From assembly GCF_001570425.1 (NCBI RefSeq), contig NZ_BCSX01000053.1, positions 248,001 through 312,000 on the forward strand: a stretch of DNA of 64,000 nt, read 5' to 3'. The DNA is from Mycolicibacterium brisbanense. Its GTDB lineage: Bacteria; Actinomycetota; Actinomycetes; Mycobacteriales; Mycobacteriaceae. The notes beneath the pieces were generated by a model. The model did no database searches. It worked only from the letters and a program-made list of their open reading frames with translations, and was not told the origin of the DNA. Shown here piece by piece: positions 1 through 8,466 of this stretch (positions within the stretch are counted from its first letter, which is position 1; every line of letters begins with the position of its first letter). A program made the translations under genes and the position numbers.

Positions 1-284
1 GTGCGGTGATCTGGTATCCGGACGCGGTCGCGCTGGTCAAGCGGATGTGGGTCGCTCCGAGCGCCCGCGGCCTGGGCTTGGGCCGGCGCATCCTCACGGC
101 CCTGGAGTCACACGCCCAGGCTCACGGCGCCCGGCTCATGCGGCTGGACACCAACGCGGTGTTGATCGAGGCGCAGCGGATGTACCGCAGCTGCGGATAT
201 CGGGAAGTCGAACCGTTCAGCGGCGAGGTCTACGCCGATCACTGGTTCGAGAAGCCGCTACCCACCCAGGCTCGCGGTGAGTAA
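1..284 (+). CDS. GNAT-family N-acetyltransferase, 5' truncated by the window edge
   Basis: The open frame enters from the left edge (codons in phase with base 3) and ends at TAA 282-284, so only about 93 C-terminal residues are visible. They contain the GNAT acetyl-CoA loop, a hydrophobic strand followed by ARGLGLGRR (the R/Q-x-x-G-x-G/A signature), then a helix. Further on is the usual late segment A-x-x-M-Y-x-x-x-G-Y with a conserved tyrosine. The family transfers acetyl groups from acetyl-CoA to amines; the substrate cannot be told from this fragment. The GTG at 6 is probably internal, because homologues have about 60 residues before the P-loop. Confidence 0.8.
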   Translation, partial: AVIWYPDAVALVKRMWVAPSARGLGLGRRILTALESHAQAHGARLMRLDTNAVLIEAQRMYRSCGYREVEPFSGEVYADHWFEKPLPTQARGE

Positions 285-308
285 AACGGAATCCCCGCGC
301 GCCACCCG

Positions 309-1421
309 ATGTTGGTTCGGCATGTGAATCAGCCACACCCAGAGTTGTTCAGCCCGATCACCGTCGGGTCCCTGACCGTCCCCAACCGGTTTGCCATGGC
401 CCCGATGACCCGTCGCGCGTCGCCGGAAGGCGTCCCGGGGCCCGACGTCGCGGCGTACTACGCGCGCCGCGCCGCCGGCGGGGTCGGCTTGATCATCACC
501 GAGGGCGTGCGGTTGCCCGATCCCGTGGCCGGCTGGCCGTTCAACATCCCGACCCTGGCCGGTCCGGAGGTGCTGGCCGGCTGGCGAGCGGTCACCGACG
601 CCGTACACGCTCACGGCTCAACCATCGCCGCCCAGCTGTGGCATCAAGGCGCTGAGCGCGATGACCGTGACGGGCTCGTCCCGGTCAGTCCGTCAGGCAT
701 CAACTCCCTCGGCGAGGCCAAAGGGCGCGCCTTGCGCGCCGACGAACTGGCCGGCGTGGCCGCCGGTTTCGCCGAGGCGGCCCGCAACGCGAAGAATGCC
801 GGGTTCGACGCCGTCGAGCTGCACGGTGCGCACGGCTATCTTCTCGACGAATTCCTGTGGGAGAGAACAAATCAGCGCACCGACGGGTACGGCGGCTCGA
901 TCGTCGCGCGCACCCGGTTCCCGGTCGAGGTGATCACCGCGGTACGCGACGCTGTCGGTCCGGAGTTCCCGATCATCTATCGGTTCTCGCAGTGGAAGGC
1001 CAACGCCTACGACGCACACATTGCCGCCGACCCGGCTGAGTTGGAGGCGGTGTTGACACCGCTGGTGAACGCGGGCGTGGACATCCTGCACCCGTCGACC
1101 CGCAGGCATTACGTGCCGGCGTTCCCGGGCTCCACGCGCAGCCTCGCGGGCTGGGTCAAGCAGATCACCGGCATCCCGGTCATCGGCGTAGGCTCCGTGG
1201 GGCTGGCCACCGAATTCAAGCCAGGCCGGGCCGATGGAGATGTGATCACCCCGGCTCCGGTGGACCGGGTGCTCGAGCAGTTCGCCGCAGGCGAGTTCGA
1301 CATCGTGGCCATCGGGCGGGCGTTGCTGGCCGACCCGGGCTGGGTGAACCGGTTGCGCGACGACACGCTCGACGGCTTCGGCGGCTACCACGCTGAAACC
1401 GCACTGGCCGGCTTGCATTGA
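309..1421 (+). CDS. Old yellow enzyme family NADH:flavin oxidoreductase (alkene reductase)
   Basis: A 370-residue protein that fills a single TIM-barrel flavin oxidoreductase domain of the old yellow enzyme (OYE) family. The N-terminal segment (LFSPITVGSLTVPNRFAMAP) is the typical FMN-binding first strand. The substrate-binding pair lies in HGAHGYLLDEFL, with His172 and His175, followed by the family signature R-T-D-x-Y-G-G-S. The C-terminal GRALLADPGWVNRLR is the phosphate-binding end of the barrel. OYE enzymes reduce activated C=C bonds with NAD(P)H; the physiological substrate is unknown. It lies 45 bp before the thioredoxin gene on the same strand. ATG 309 is taken as start; GTG 321 is an in-frame alternative. 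Confidence 0.88.
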   Translation: MLVRHVNQPHPELFSPITVGSLTVPNRFAMAPMTRRASPEGVPGPDVAAYYARRAAGGVGLIITEGVRLPDPVAGWPFNIPTLAGPEVLAGWRAVTDAVHAHGSTIAAQLWHQGAERDDRDGLVPVSPSGINSLGEAKGRALRADELAGVAAGFAEAARNAKNAGFDAVELHGAHGYLLDEFLWERTNQRTDGYGGSIVARTRFPVEVITAVRDAVGPEFPIIYRFSQWKANAYDAHIAADPAELEAVLTPLVNAGVDILHPSTRRHYVPAFPGSTRSLAGWVKQITGIPVIGVGSVGLATEFKPGRADGDVITPAPVDRVLEQFAAGEFDIVAIGRALLADPGWVNRLRDDTLDGFGGYHAETALAGLH

Positions 1422-1466
1422 CCATAGGCTGGGAACAGCCCGCCGCACCGCAACGTTAGGAAAGTC

Positions 1467-1832
1467 GTGAGCACGCAAGACATCACCGCAGAACAGTTCA
1501 ACGCCACCATTGCCGACAACGAGATCGTGCTGGTGGACTTCTGGGCGTCGTGGTGCGGGCCGTGTCGTGCGTTCGCGCCGACCTTCAAGGCCGCATCGGA
1601 GAAGCACCCCGACGTGGTATTCGCCAAGGTCGACACCGAGGCCGAGCAATCACTGGCGGCCGCTGCCGAGATCCGGTCCATCCCGACGCTGATGGCCTTC
1701 AAGAAGGGCAAGCTGGTGTTCAACCAGGCCGGCGCTCTGCCGCCCGCAGCACTCGAGGACCTGGTACAGAAGGTCAAGGATTTCGACGTCGACGCTGCGA
1801 TCGCCGCGCAAGGCGACGGCAAGCAGGTCTGA
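1467..1832 (+). CDS. trxB1: Thioredoxin TrxB1 (Rv1471 type)
   Basis: A 121-residue single-domain thioredoxin with the redox motif WCGPC at residues 29-33 (Cys30/Cys33), the KVDTEAE strand, and the cis-proline region IRSIPTLMAFKKG. The segment NQAGALPPAALE is characteristic of M. tuberculosis TrxB1, and the downstream neighbours echA12 and the ABC-F gene match that locus. It reduces protein disulfides in the cytoplasm, presumably recharged by thioredoxin reductase. The GTG start is preceded by TTAGGAAAG, a modest Shine-Dalgarno sequence. Confidence 0.92.
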   Translation: MSTQDITAEQFNATIADNEIVLVDFWASWCGPCRAFAPTFKAASEKHPDVVFAKVDTEAEQSLAAAAEIRSIPTLMAFKKGKLVFNQAGALPPAALEDLVQKVKDFDVDAAIAAQGDGKQV

Positions 1833-1880
1833 CCCGATCTGATCCGGGGTTGCTGCGCGCCCAGGCGGCCGGGCACGCGA

Positions 1881-1886
1881 TAGCGT
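1881..1886 (+). promoter_or_regulatory. -10 element placing a leaderless start at echA12
   Basis: TAGCGT fits the mycobacterial TANNNT -10 consensus and lies exactly 7 nt before GTG 1894. No Shine-Dalgarno is present. The spacing predicts a transcript beginning at the start codon and favours GTG 1894 over GTG 1885. Confidence 0.45.
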
Positions 1887-1893
1887 GCTGTGC

Positions 1894-2715
1894 GTGACAG
1901 AGCCCAATCAGTTCGTCCTTATCGACCATCCGCGGCCGGGTGTCGCCCTGGTGACCTTGAACCGGCCCGAGCGGATGAACTCGATGGCGTTCGACGTCAT
2001 GGTTCCGCTCAGGCAGACGCTCGAAGAGCTCCGCTATGACAACTCGGTGCGGGTCGTGGTCCTGACCGGCGCCGGGCGGGGGTTCTCTTCGGGTGCTGAC
2101 CACAAGTCCGCCGGGTCGGTACCGCACGTGGAAGGCCTGACCAGGCCTACGTTCGCGCTGCGGTCGATGGAAGTACTCGACGAGGTCATTCTCGGGCTGC
2201 GGCGGCTGCATCAGCCCGTCATCGCGGCGGTGAACGGGGCTGCGATCGGTGGGGGTCTGTGTCTGGCGCTGGCCTGCGACATCCGAGTGGCCGCCGAGGG
2301 CGCGTACTTCCGCGCGGCCGGTATCAACAACGGGCTGACTGCCAGTGAGTTGGGCCTCTCCTATCTGCTGCCCCGGGCCATAGGCGCTTCGCGGGCCTTC
2401 GAGATCATGCTGACCGGCCGCGACGTCGACGCCGAGGAGGCCCAGCGCATCGGTCTGGTGTCGCGGTCGGTTCCCGGGGACGACCTGCTGGAAGCCTGTT
2501 ACACGATGGCCGAGGGCATGGCGGCGTTCTCCAGGCCGGGAATCGAGTTGACCAAGCGGACACTTTGGAGTGGACTGGACGCCGCTAGCCTTGAGGGGCA
2601 TATGCAGGCCGAAGGCCTCGGGCAACTCTTCGTGCGCCTGCTCACCGCGAACTTCGAGGAAGCGGTGGCTGCGCGTGTGGAGGGTCGCCCTGCGGTGTTC
2701 ACCGACGAGCGCTGA
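1894..2715 (+). CDS. echA12: Enoyl-CoA hydratase/isomerase EchA12
   Basis: A 273-residue crotonase-fold protein. The oxyanion-hole segments are visible: SSGADHKSAG in the first half, and AAIGGGLCLALACDIR, the crotonase signature, near residue 120. The stretch RAAGINNGLTASELGLSYLLPRAIG carries the usual active-site glutamate (ASELG). The protein aligns along its length with M. tuberculosis EchA12 (Rv1472), including LTKRTLWSGLDAASLE near the C terminus. The family hydrates or isomerises 2-enoyl-CoA; the chain-length preference is not evident. GTG 1894 is chosen over GTG 1885 because a -10 box sits 7 nt upstream of it. The same gene order (trxB1-echA12-ABC-F) is kept in M. tuberculosis. Confidence 0.9.
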   Translation: MTEPNQFVLIDHPRPGVALVTLNRPERMNSMAFDVMVPLRQTLEELRYDNSVRVVVLTGAGRGFSSGADHKSAGSVPHVEGLTRPTFALRSMEVLDEVILGLRRLHQPVIAAVNGAAIGGGLCLALACDIRVAAEGAYFRAAGINNGLTASELGLSYLLPRAIGASRAFEIMLTGRDVDAEEAQRIGLVSRSVPGDDLLEACYTMAEGMAAFSRPGIELTKRTLWSGLDAASLEGHMQAEGLGQLFVRLLTANFEEAVAARVEGRPAVFTDER

Positions 2716-2760
2716 CGAGCACGGACGAGCGCTTGCGCGAGGAACCGATAAACACCGACG
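2713..2760 (+). repeat. Family B interspersed repeat, single degenerate copy
   Basis: Immediately after the echA12 stop, GACGAGCGCTTGCGCGAGGA (2726-2745) is followed by ACCGATA. It is a near-copy of the 33-nt unit found twice between inhA and hemH (GATGAGCGCTCGCGCGAAGA). The copy lies in the 77-bp gap before the ABC-F gene and has no open frame of its own. Confidence 0.5.
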
Positions 2761-2792
2761 ACACATGAGACGACAGGCAGGGAGGCAGTAGC

Positions 2793-4421
2793 GTGATCAC
2801 CGCAACGGACCTGGAGGTCCGCGCCGGCGCGCGCACACTGCTGTCCATCGAAGGTTCGGCGCTGCGGATCCAGCCTGGCGACCGGATCGGTTTGGTCGGC
2901 CGCAACGGCGCGGGCAAGACCACCACCATGCGGATTCTCGCCGGTGAGGGCGAGCCGTATGCCGGCACCGTCACCCGTACCGGCGAAATCGGGTACCTGC
3001 CACAGGATCCCCGGGAAGGCAACCTCGACGTACTGGCGCGTGACCGGGTCCTCTCGGCGCGTGGCCTGGACACCTTGCTGGCCGATCTGGAGAAGCAGCA
3101 GGCGCTGATGGCCGAGGTGGCCGACGACGCCGCCCGGGACAAGGCGGTGCGGAAGTACGGTCAGCTGGAAGAGCGCTTCGCCGCACTCGGTGGATATGCG
3201 GCCGAGAGCGAAGCGGGTCGTATCTGCGCGAGCCTGGCGTTGCCCGACCGTATCCTGACCCAGCCGCTGCGGACTCTCTCGGGTGGTCAGCGCCGCCGGG
3301 TGGAGCTGGCCCGCATTCTGTTCGCGGCGTCTGACACGGGTTCGGGTTCGGCCACCACGTTGCTGCTGGACGAACCCACCAACCACCTCGACGCCGACTC
3401 GATCGGGTGGCTGCGGACCTTCCTGCAGAACCATTCCGGTGGCCTGGTGGTCATCAGCCACAACGTCGAGCTGCTGGCCGACGTCGTCAACCGCGTGTGG
3501 TTCCTGGACGCGGTGCGCGGCGAGGCCGATGTCTACAACATGGGCTGGCAGAAATACCTCGACGCCCGCGCGACCGATGAGCAGCGCCGCCGTCGGGAAC
3601 GTGCCAACGCGGAGAAGAAGGCAGGCGCTTTGCGTGCCCAGGCCGCCAAGATGGGCGCCAAGGCCACGAAAGCCGTTGCCGCGCAGAACATGTTGCGTCG
3701 AGCCGAGCGGATGATCGCCGAGCTGGACGCCGAACGGGTTGCCGACAAGGTGGCCCGGATCAAATTTCCGAGCCCGGCGCCGTGTGGCAAGACGCCGCTG
3801 GTGGCCAAGGGGCTGACCAAGACCTACGGGTCGCTGGAGATCTTCACCGGTGTCGACCTGGCCATCGACCGCGGATCGCGGGTGGTGGTGCTCGGACTCA
3901 ACGGTGCGGGCAAGACGACCCTGCTGCGTCTGCTGGCGGGGGCGGAAACACCCGATGCGGGCGTGCTCGAGCCGGGCCACGGACTCAAACTCGGCTACTT
4001 CGCACAGGAACACGACACCCTCGACGATCACGCCACGGTGTGGGAGAACATCCGGCACGCGGCGCCGGACACGGGGGAGCAGGATCTGCGAGGTCTGTTG
4101 GGCGCCTTCATGTTCACCGGCCCGCAGCTCGAGCAGCCGGCCGGAACGCTGTCCGGCGGCGAGAAGACCCGCCTGGCGCTGGCCGGCCTGGTCGCCTCGA
4201 CCGCCAATGTGCTGCTGCTCGATGAGCCGACCAACAACCTCGACCCGGCGTCGCGGGAGCAGGTGCTCGATGCGTTGCGCAGTTATCAGGGCGCGGTGGT
4301 GTTGGTCACCCACGATCCTGGCGCGGCCGAGGCGCTCGACCCGCAGCGCGTGGTGCTGCTGCCCGACGGTACCGAGGATTTCTGGTCGGCGGAGTACCGC
4401 GACCTCATCGAGCTGGCGTGA
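2793..4421 (+). CDS. ABC-F family ATPase (Rv1473 type)
   Basis: A 542-residue soluble protein with two ABC ATPase cassettes and no membrane segment. Cassette 1 has Walker A GRNGAGKT (residues 36-43), signature LSGGQ and Walker B LLLDEPTNHLD. Cassette 2 has GLNGAGKT (about 367-374), LSGGEK and LLLDEPTNNLD. Between them lies a charged, arginine/lysine-rich linker (EQRRRRERANAEKKAG), the P-site tRNA-interaction motif region of ABC-F proteins. ABC-F proteins act on the ribosome, and some give resistance to macrolides or other 50S drugs; the M. tuberculosis relative Rv1473 is often annotated as a macrolide transporter. Resistance cannot be concluded from sequence. The start is GTG 2793, preceded by GGGAGGCAG. 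Confidence 0.9.
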   Translation: MITATDLEVRAGARTLLSIEGSALRIQPGDRIGLVGRNGAGKTTTMRILAGEGEPYAGTVTRTGEIGYLPQDPREGNLDVLARDRVLSARGLDTLLADLEKQQALMAEVADDAARDKAVRKYGQLEERFAALGGYAAESEAGRICASLALPDRILTQPLRTLSGGQRRRVELARILFAASDTGSGSATTLLLDEPTNHLDADSIGWLRTFLQNHSGGLVVISHNVELLADVVNRVWFLDAVRGEADVYNMGWQKYLDARATDEQRRRRERANAEKKAGALRAQAAKMGAKATKAVAAQNMLRRAERMIAELDAERVADKVARIKFPSPAPCGKTPLVAKGLTKTYGSLEIFTGVDLAIDRGSRVVVLGLNGAGKTTLLRLLAGAETPDAGVLEPGHGLKLGYFAQEHDTLDDHATVWENIRHAAPDTGEQDLRGLLGAFMFTGPQLEQPAGTLSGGEKTRLALAGLVASTANVLLLDEPTNNLDPASREQVLDALRSYQGAVVLVTHDPGAAEALDPQRVVLLPDGTEDFWSAEYRDLIELA

Positions 4422-4546
4422 GTTTCTTGCACTCGCCAAAACTGGATTTACGCCAAATCCTAAGACGTTGGCCAATTTCGCCCGCCGACGTGTGAGCTGT
4501 TTCTAGTCTGGGTAACCGTCGGGACATCCACAGCGGGGAGATGTCG

Positions 4547-4741
4547 ATGAAGGAAACCAACAAGACCCGGGACGAATTGCTGACCGAGTTGCGTAGCGCC
4601 TACGAGAGGGGCGCCAGCATCCGCTCGCTGGTTGCGACGACCGGTCGGTCTTACGGTTCGATACACAGCCTGCTGCGCGAATCGGGCACCACCATGCGCA
4701 GCAGGGGTGGGCCCAATCACCGCACCCGAGCCCGGGCCTGA
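4547..4741 (+). CDS. Small helix-turn-helix protein (Rv1473A type)
   Basis: A 64-residue protein with one helix-turn-helix: a basic/acidic first helix (DELLTELRSAYERG), then ASIRSLVATTGRSYGSIHSLLRESG, which reads as a two-helix DNA-binding unit, and a short basic tail (RSRGGPNHRTRARA). The position after the ABC-F gene and before the tetR/acn pair matches Rv1473A of M. tuberculosis, annotated there only as a possible regulator. ATG 4541 directly abuts the Shine-Dalgarno GGGGAG (4535-4540), so ATG 4547, 6 nt downstream of it, is the more plausible start. Targets are unknown. Confidence 0.8.
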   Translation: MKETNKTRDELLTELRSAYERGASIRSLVATTGRSYGSIHSLLRESGTTMRSRGGPNHRTRARA

Positions 4742-4769
4742 GCGCAGAGCCGTTGCGGCGCAGCCGGTT

Positions 4770-5354
4770 TCAGTGATCGGCTGAAGGCGGGCGTTGTTGC
4801 CGCACCGACGCTTCCACGAGGTCGAGGACCGCACTGAGATTTTTGGGGTCCTCGCCGGAGGCCAGCCGCGCCACCAGGCCGTCGAGCACCAGGTCCAGGT
4901 AGATGTGCAGAACCGCGCTCGGGACGTCGTCACGCAGCCGTCCGGCTTGCTTCTGCCGCCGCAACCGTTCAGTGGTGGCGGCGGACAGCTCGGCCGACCG
5001 TTCTGCCCAGCCCTGGTGAAATGCCGGGTCGTTACGTAGCTTTCGGGCGATCTCCAGCCGCGTGGCGAGCCAGTCGAACTGCTCGGGCGCGGCCAGCATG
5101 TTACGCATCACCTGGATCAGGCCCTCGCGGGCGGCCACGTCGGCCATCCGCTCGGCGTCCTCGCGGGCCAGTTCGAAGAACAAGGTGTCCTTGTCCTTGA
5201 AGTGATGGAAGATTGCGCCGCGCGACAGCCCGATGGTCTGTTCGAGCCGCCGCACGGTCGCACTCTCGTACCCGTACTGAGCGAAGCAGCGCCGGGCGCC
5301 GTCGAGAATCTGGCGGCGGCGAGCTGCCAGATGGTCGTCGGTCACCCGGGGCAC
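4770..5354 (-). CDS. acnR: TetR-family repressor AcnR
   Basis: A 194-residue TetR-type regulator. The N-terminal DNA-binding domain is clear (RRRQILDGARRCFAQYGYES, then TVRRLEQTIGLSRGAIFHHF with the recognition helix near residues 45-55). The C-terminal domain is helical with an acidic/arginine-rich dimer region. It lies 64 bp downstream of acn on the same strand, as acnR does in Corynebacterium glutamicum, where the protein represses acn; M. tuberculosis has Rv1474c at this place. An inverted repeat of the AcnR-operator type lies upstream of acn (8306-8321). The GTG start at 5354 has a good Shine-Dalgarno (GAGGAG) about 8 nt upstream. Confidence 0.87.
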   Translation of the reverse strand: MPRVTDDHLAARRRQILDGARRCFAQYGYESATVRRLEQTIGLSRGAIFHHFKDKDTLFFELAREDAERMADVAAREGLIQVMRNMLAAPEQFDWLATRLEIARKLRNDPAFHQGWAERSAELSAATTERLRRQKQAGRLRDDVPSAVLHIYLDLVLDGLVARLASGEDPKNLSAVLDLVEASVRQQRPPSADH

Positions 5355-5369
5355 TGGTTCACTCCTCGC

Positions 5370-5381
5370 ACAGGCGCCTGT
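5370..5381. promoter_or_regulatory. Perfect 12-bp palindrome between acn and acnR
   Basis: ACAGGCGCCTGT is a perfect inverted repeat in the 64-bp acn-acnR gap, just upstream of the acnR Shine-Dalgarno. It could be an operator for a dimeric regulator or a short intercistronic hairpin. No U-run follows, so it is not a classical terminator. Confidence 0.4.
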
Positions 5382-5418
5382 CCTAGCGCCATAGCTGATT
5401 TGGTTGTCCCGGCCAGGA

Positions 5419-8247
5419 CTACTTCGACTTCAGCATGTTGCGCAGCACGTACTGCAGGATGCCGCCGTTGCGGTAGTAGTCCGCCTCACCGGGCGTGTCG
5501 ATGCGCACGACGGCGTCGAATTCGACCTTCGAGCCGTCGTCCTTGGTGGCCGTCACGTGCACGGTCTTCGGCGTCTTGCCCTCGTTGAGCGCTTCGATGC
5601 CGGTGATGTCGTAGACCTCGGTGCCGTCCAGCTTCAGGCTGGCCGCCGACTCGCCCGCCGGGAACTGCAGCGGGATGACGCCCATGCCGATCAGGTTGGA
5701 GCGGTGGATGCGCTCGAAGGATTCGGTGATGACGGCCTTGACGCCGAGCAGCACCGTGCCCTTGGCCGCCCAGTCACGCGACGAGCCGGAGCCATACTCC
5801 TTGCCGCCCAAGACGACCAGCGGGATGCCGGCGTTCTTGTAGTTGACCGACGCGTCGTAGATGAACGCCTGCGGGCCACCCGGCTGGGTGAAGTCACGCG
5901 TGTAACCGCCGGAGACATCGTCGAGCAGCTGGTTGCGCAGCCGGATGTTGGCGAAGGTGCCGCGGATCATCACCTCGTGGTTGCCGCGTCGGGAGCCCAG
6001 CGAGTTGTAGTCCTTGCGCTCAACGCCATTGGCATCGAGGTACTGGGCCGCCGGGGTGCCCGGCTTGATCGAGCCGGCCGGGCTGATGTGGTCGGTGGTC
6101 ACCGAATCACCCAGCAGGGCAAGGACTCTGGCACCCTTGATGTCGCTTACCGGCTCAGGCTCGGCCGGCATGCCGTCGAAGTACGGGGCCTTGCGCACGT
6201 AGGTCGAAGCGTCGTCCCACGCGAAGGTGTCGCCCTCCGGGGTGGCCAGCGAGCGCCAGCGGTCGTCGCCCTTGAACACGTCGGCGTAGGAGTCGGTGAA
6301 CATTTCCCGGTTGATCGACGACGCGATGGTCTCCTCGATTTCCTGGGCCGACGGCCAGATGTCCTTGAGGAAGACGTCGTTTCCGTCCTGGTCCTGGCCC
6401 AGCGGGTCGGTCTCGAAGTCGAAGTCCATGGTGCCGGCGATGCCGTAGGCGATCACCAGCGGCGGGGACGCCAGGTAGTTCATCTTGACGTCGGGGGAGA
6501 TGCGGCCCTCGAAGTTGCGGTTACCGGAGAGCACCGCGGTCACCGACAAGTCGTTGTCGTTGATGGCCTTGGAGATCTCGTCGGGCAGCGGCCCGGTGTT
6601 GCCGATGCACGTGGTGCAGCCGTAGCCGCCGAGGAAGTAACCGAGCTTCTCCAGGTACGGCCACAGACCGGCCTTGTTGTAGTAGTCGGTGACCACCTGG
6701 GATCCCGGCGCCATGTTGGTCTTCACCCACGGCTTGGTGGTCAGGCCCTTCTCGACGGCCTTCTTGGCGAGCAGGGCCGCACCCAACATCACCGACGGGT
6801 TGGAGGTGTTGGTGCACGAGGTGATGCCCGCGACCACCACGGCGCCGTGGTCGAGCACGAACTCGCCGCGCTCTTCGGACGTGACCGTGATCGGCTTGGA
6901 GGGCCGGCCCTCGGAACCGTTGGCCGCCGACGGACGCACGTCCACGGCGCCGTCGTCGGCGAAGGTCAGCTTGGCCGGATCGGAGGCCGGGAACGACTCC
7001 TCGATGGCCTCGTCGAGCTTGGTGTGCTCGACCGGCAGGTTCTCCTCGACGTAGTTGTGGATGTCCTTGCGGAACGCGTTCTTGGCGTCCGACAGCTCGA
7101 TGCGGTCCTGCGGGCGCTTGGGACCCGAGATCGACGGCACGACGGTCGACAGGTCCAGCTCAAGGTATTCGGAGAACGCAGGCTCGTGATCGGGGTTGTG
7201 CCACATGCCCTGGGCCTTGGCATAAGCCTCGACGAGCGCGAGCTGCTGCTCGCTGCGCCCGGTCAGCCGCAGGTAGTTGATGGTCTCCTCGTCGATCGGG
7301 AAGATCGCTGCGGTGGAACCGAATTCGGGGCTCATGTTGCCCAGGGTGGCGCGGTTGGCCAGCGGCACCTCGGCCACGCCCTTGCCGTAGAACTCGACGA
7401 ACTTGCCGACCACACCGTGCTTGCGCAGCATGTCGGTGACGGTGAGCACGACGTCGGTGGCGGTGACACCGGGCTTGATCTCACCGGTCAGCTTGAAGCC
7501 GACGACGCGGGGGATGAGCATCGAGACGGGCTGGCCCAGCATGGCGGCCTCGGCCTCGATACCGCCGACGCCCCAGCCCAGCACGCCCAGGCCGTTCTCC
7601 ATGGTGGTGTGGCTGTCGGTGCCCACACAGGTGTCGGGGTAGGCCTTGCCATCACGGACCATGACGACGCGGGCCAGGTACTCGATGTTGACCTGGTGCA
7701 CGATTCCGGTGCCCGGGGGGACGACCTTGAAGTCGTCGAACGCGCCCTGGCCCCAGCGCAGGAACTGGTAGCGCTCGGAGTTGCGCTCGTATTCGAGTTC
7801 GACGTTGCGCTCGAAGGCGCCTGCGTTGCCGAAGACATCGAGGATGACGGAGTGGTCGATGACCATCTCGGCGGGGGAGAGCGGATTGACCTTGTTCGGG
7901 TCGCCGCCGAGCGCGGCCACCGCCTCGCGCATGGTGGCCAGGTCGACGATGCACGGCACGCCGGTGAAGTCCTGCATCAGCACACGGGCCGGGGTGAACT
8001 GGATCTCGATGCTCGGCTCGGCGGAGGGATCCCAGTTGGCGATGGCCTCGATGTGCTCCTTGGTGATGTTGGCGCCGTCCTCGGTGCGCAACAGGTTCTC
8101 GGCGAGCACCTTGAGGCTGTACGGCAGCTTTTCGGTACCGGGTACCGCGTCCAGGCGATAGATCTCGTAGCTCTGGTCCCCGACCGTCAGCGTGTCGCGG
8201 GCACCAAATGAGTTAAGGGACGAATTTTCCGTATTCTCGCTGCTCAC
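5419..8247 (-). CDS. acn: Aconitate hydratase (aconitase A)
   Basis: A 942-residue monomeric aconitase of the AcnA/IRP1 type, converting citrate to isocitrate in the TCA cycle. The three [4Fe-4S] ligands are visible: Cys478 in GITSCTNTSN, and Cys544 and Cys547 in GYGCTTCIGN. The C-terminal swivel domain carries GSSRDWAAKG, the substrate-binding arginine loop, and GDSVTTDHISPAG is present before it. Length and order match Rv1475c. The ATG start is followed by a short variable lead (SSENTENSSLNS). It is transcribed away from the ripA block and towards acnR. An imperfect inverted repeat 59-74 bp upstream of the start is a likely AcnR operator. Confidence 0.97.
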   Translation of the reverse strand: MSSENTENSSLNSFGARDTLTVGDQSYEIYRLDAVPGTEKLPYSLKVLAENLLRTEDGANITKEHIEAIANWDPSAEPSIEIQFTPARVLMQDFTGVPCIVDLATMREAVAALGGDPNKVNPLSPAEMVIDHSVILDVFGNAGAFERNVELEYERNSERYQFLRWGQGAFDDFKVVPPGTGIVHQVNIEYLARVVMVRDGKAYPDTCVGTDSHTTMENGLGVLGWGVGGIEAEAAMLGQPVSMLIPRVVGFKLTGEIKPGVTATDVVLTVTDMLRKHGVVGKFVEFYGKGVAEVPLANRATLGNMSPEFGSTAAIFPIDEETINYLRLTGRSEQQLALVEAYAKAQGMWHNPDHEPAFSEYLELDLSTVVPSISGPKRPQDRIELSDAKNAFRKDIHNYVEENLPVEHTKLDEAIEESFPASDPAKLTFADDGAVDVRPSAANGSEGRPSKPITVTSEERGEFVLDHGAVVVAGITSCTNTSNPSVMLGAALLAKKAVEKGLTTKPWVKTNMAPGSQVVTDYYNKAGLWPYLEKLGYFLGGYGCTTCIGNTGPLPDEISKAINDNDLSVTAVLSGNRNFEGRISPDVKMNYLASPPLVIAYGIAGTMDFDFETDPLGQDQDGNDVFLKDIWPSAQEIEETIASSINREMFTDSYADVFKGDDRWRSLATPEGDTFAWDDASTYVRKAPYFDGMPAEPEPVSDIKGARVLALLGDSVTTDHISPAGSIKPGTPAAQYLDANGVERKDYNSLGSRRGNHEVMIRGTFANIRLRNQLLDDVSGGYTRDFTQPGGPQAFIYDASVNYKNAGIPLVVLGGKEYGSGSSRDWAAKGTVLLGVKAVITESFERIHRSNLIGMGVIPLQFPAGESAASLKLDGTEVYDITGIEALNEGKTPKTVHVTATKDDGSKVEFDAVVRIDTPGEADYYRNGGILQYVLRNMLKSK

Positions 8248-8305
8248 ATCAACTCCCGGCTTGTTCTCGCCCCGACGGGCTGTGTCGGCGGCGTTCCGAT
8301 GTTAA

Positions 8306-8321
8306 CAGTACGCTTGTCCTG
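8306..8321. promoter_or_regulatory. Candidate AcnR operator upstream of acn
   Basis: CAGTAC-GCTT-GTCCTG is a 16-bp imperfect inverted repeat of the form CAGNAC-N4-GTNCTG. As I recall it, the C. glutamicum AcnR site has the same architecture (CAGNAC ... GTACTG). It lies 59-74 bp upstream of the acn start codon, a suitable place for promoter repression, and the acnR gene is adjacent to acn. Confidence 0.65.
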
Positions 8322-8454
8322 CAATGCGCCGCAGGGCGCGTAACAGTCTTCTCTTGTTGCTTCCCCGGTGCTACCCGGACGTCCGGATTCGGTCATCCGT
8401 CCCCGCGGCGGGCGCCACGGCCGTGTCGCTGCTCGGCGACTCAGCGACACGGCG

Positions 8455-8460
8455 TACCGT
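8455..8460 (+). promoter_or_regulatory. -10 element for leaderless Rv1476-type gene
   Basis: TACCGT (TANNNT) lies 6 nt before GTG 8467 and no Shine-Dalgarno is visible, which suggests a leaderless transcript. Confidence 0.4.
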
Positions 8461-8466
8461 GCCCCT

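Noticed and set aside
2499..4475. A 658-codon minus-strand frame opposite echA12 and the ABC-F gene
   Set aside because: It spans two unrelated genes in antisense and has Gln/Arg/Gly-rich shadow composition; the sense frames carry all expected motifs.
5404..8211. A 935-codon open frame on the plus strand opposite acn
   Set aside because: It is the antisense shadow of a high-GC gene: low-complexity Arg/Gly/Val/Asp composition, no family, while the minus-strand frame is an intact aconitase.
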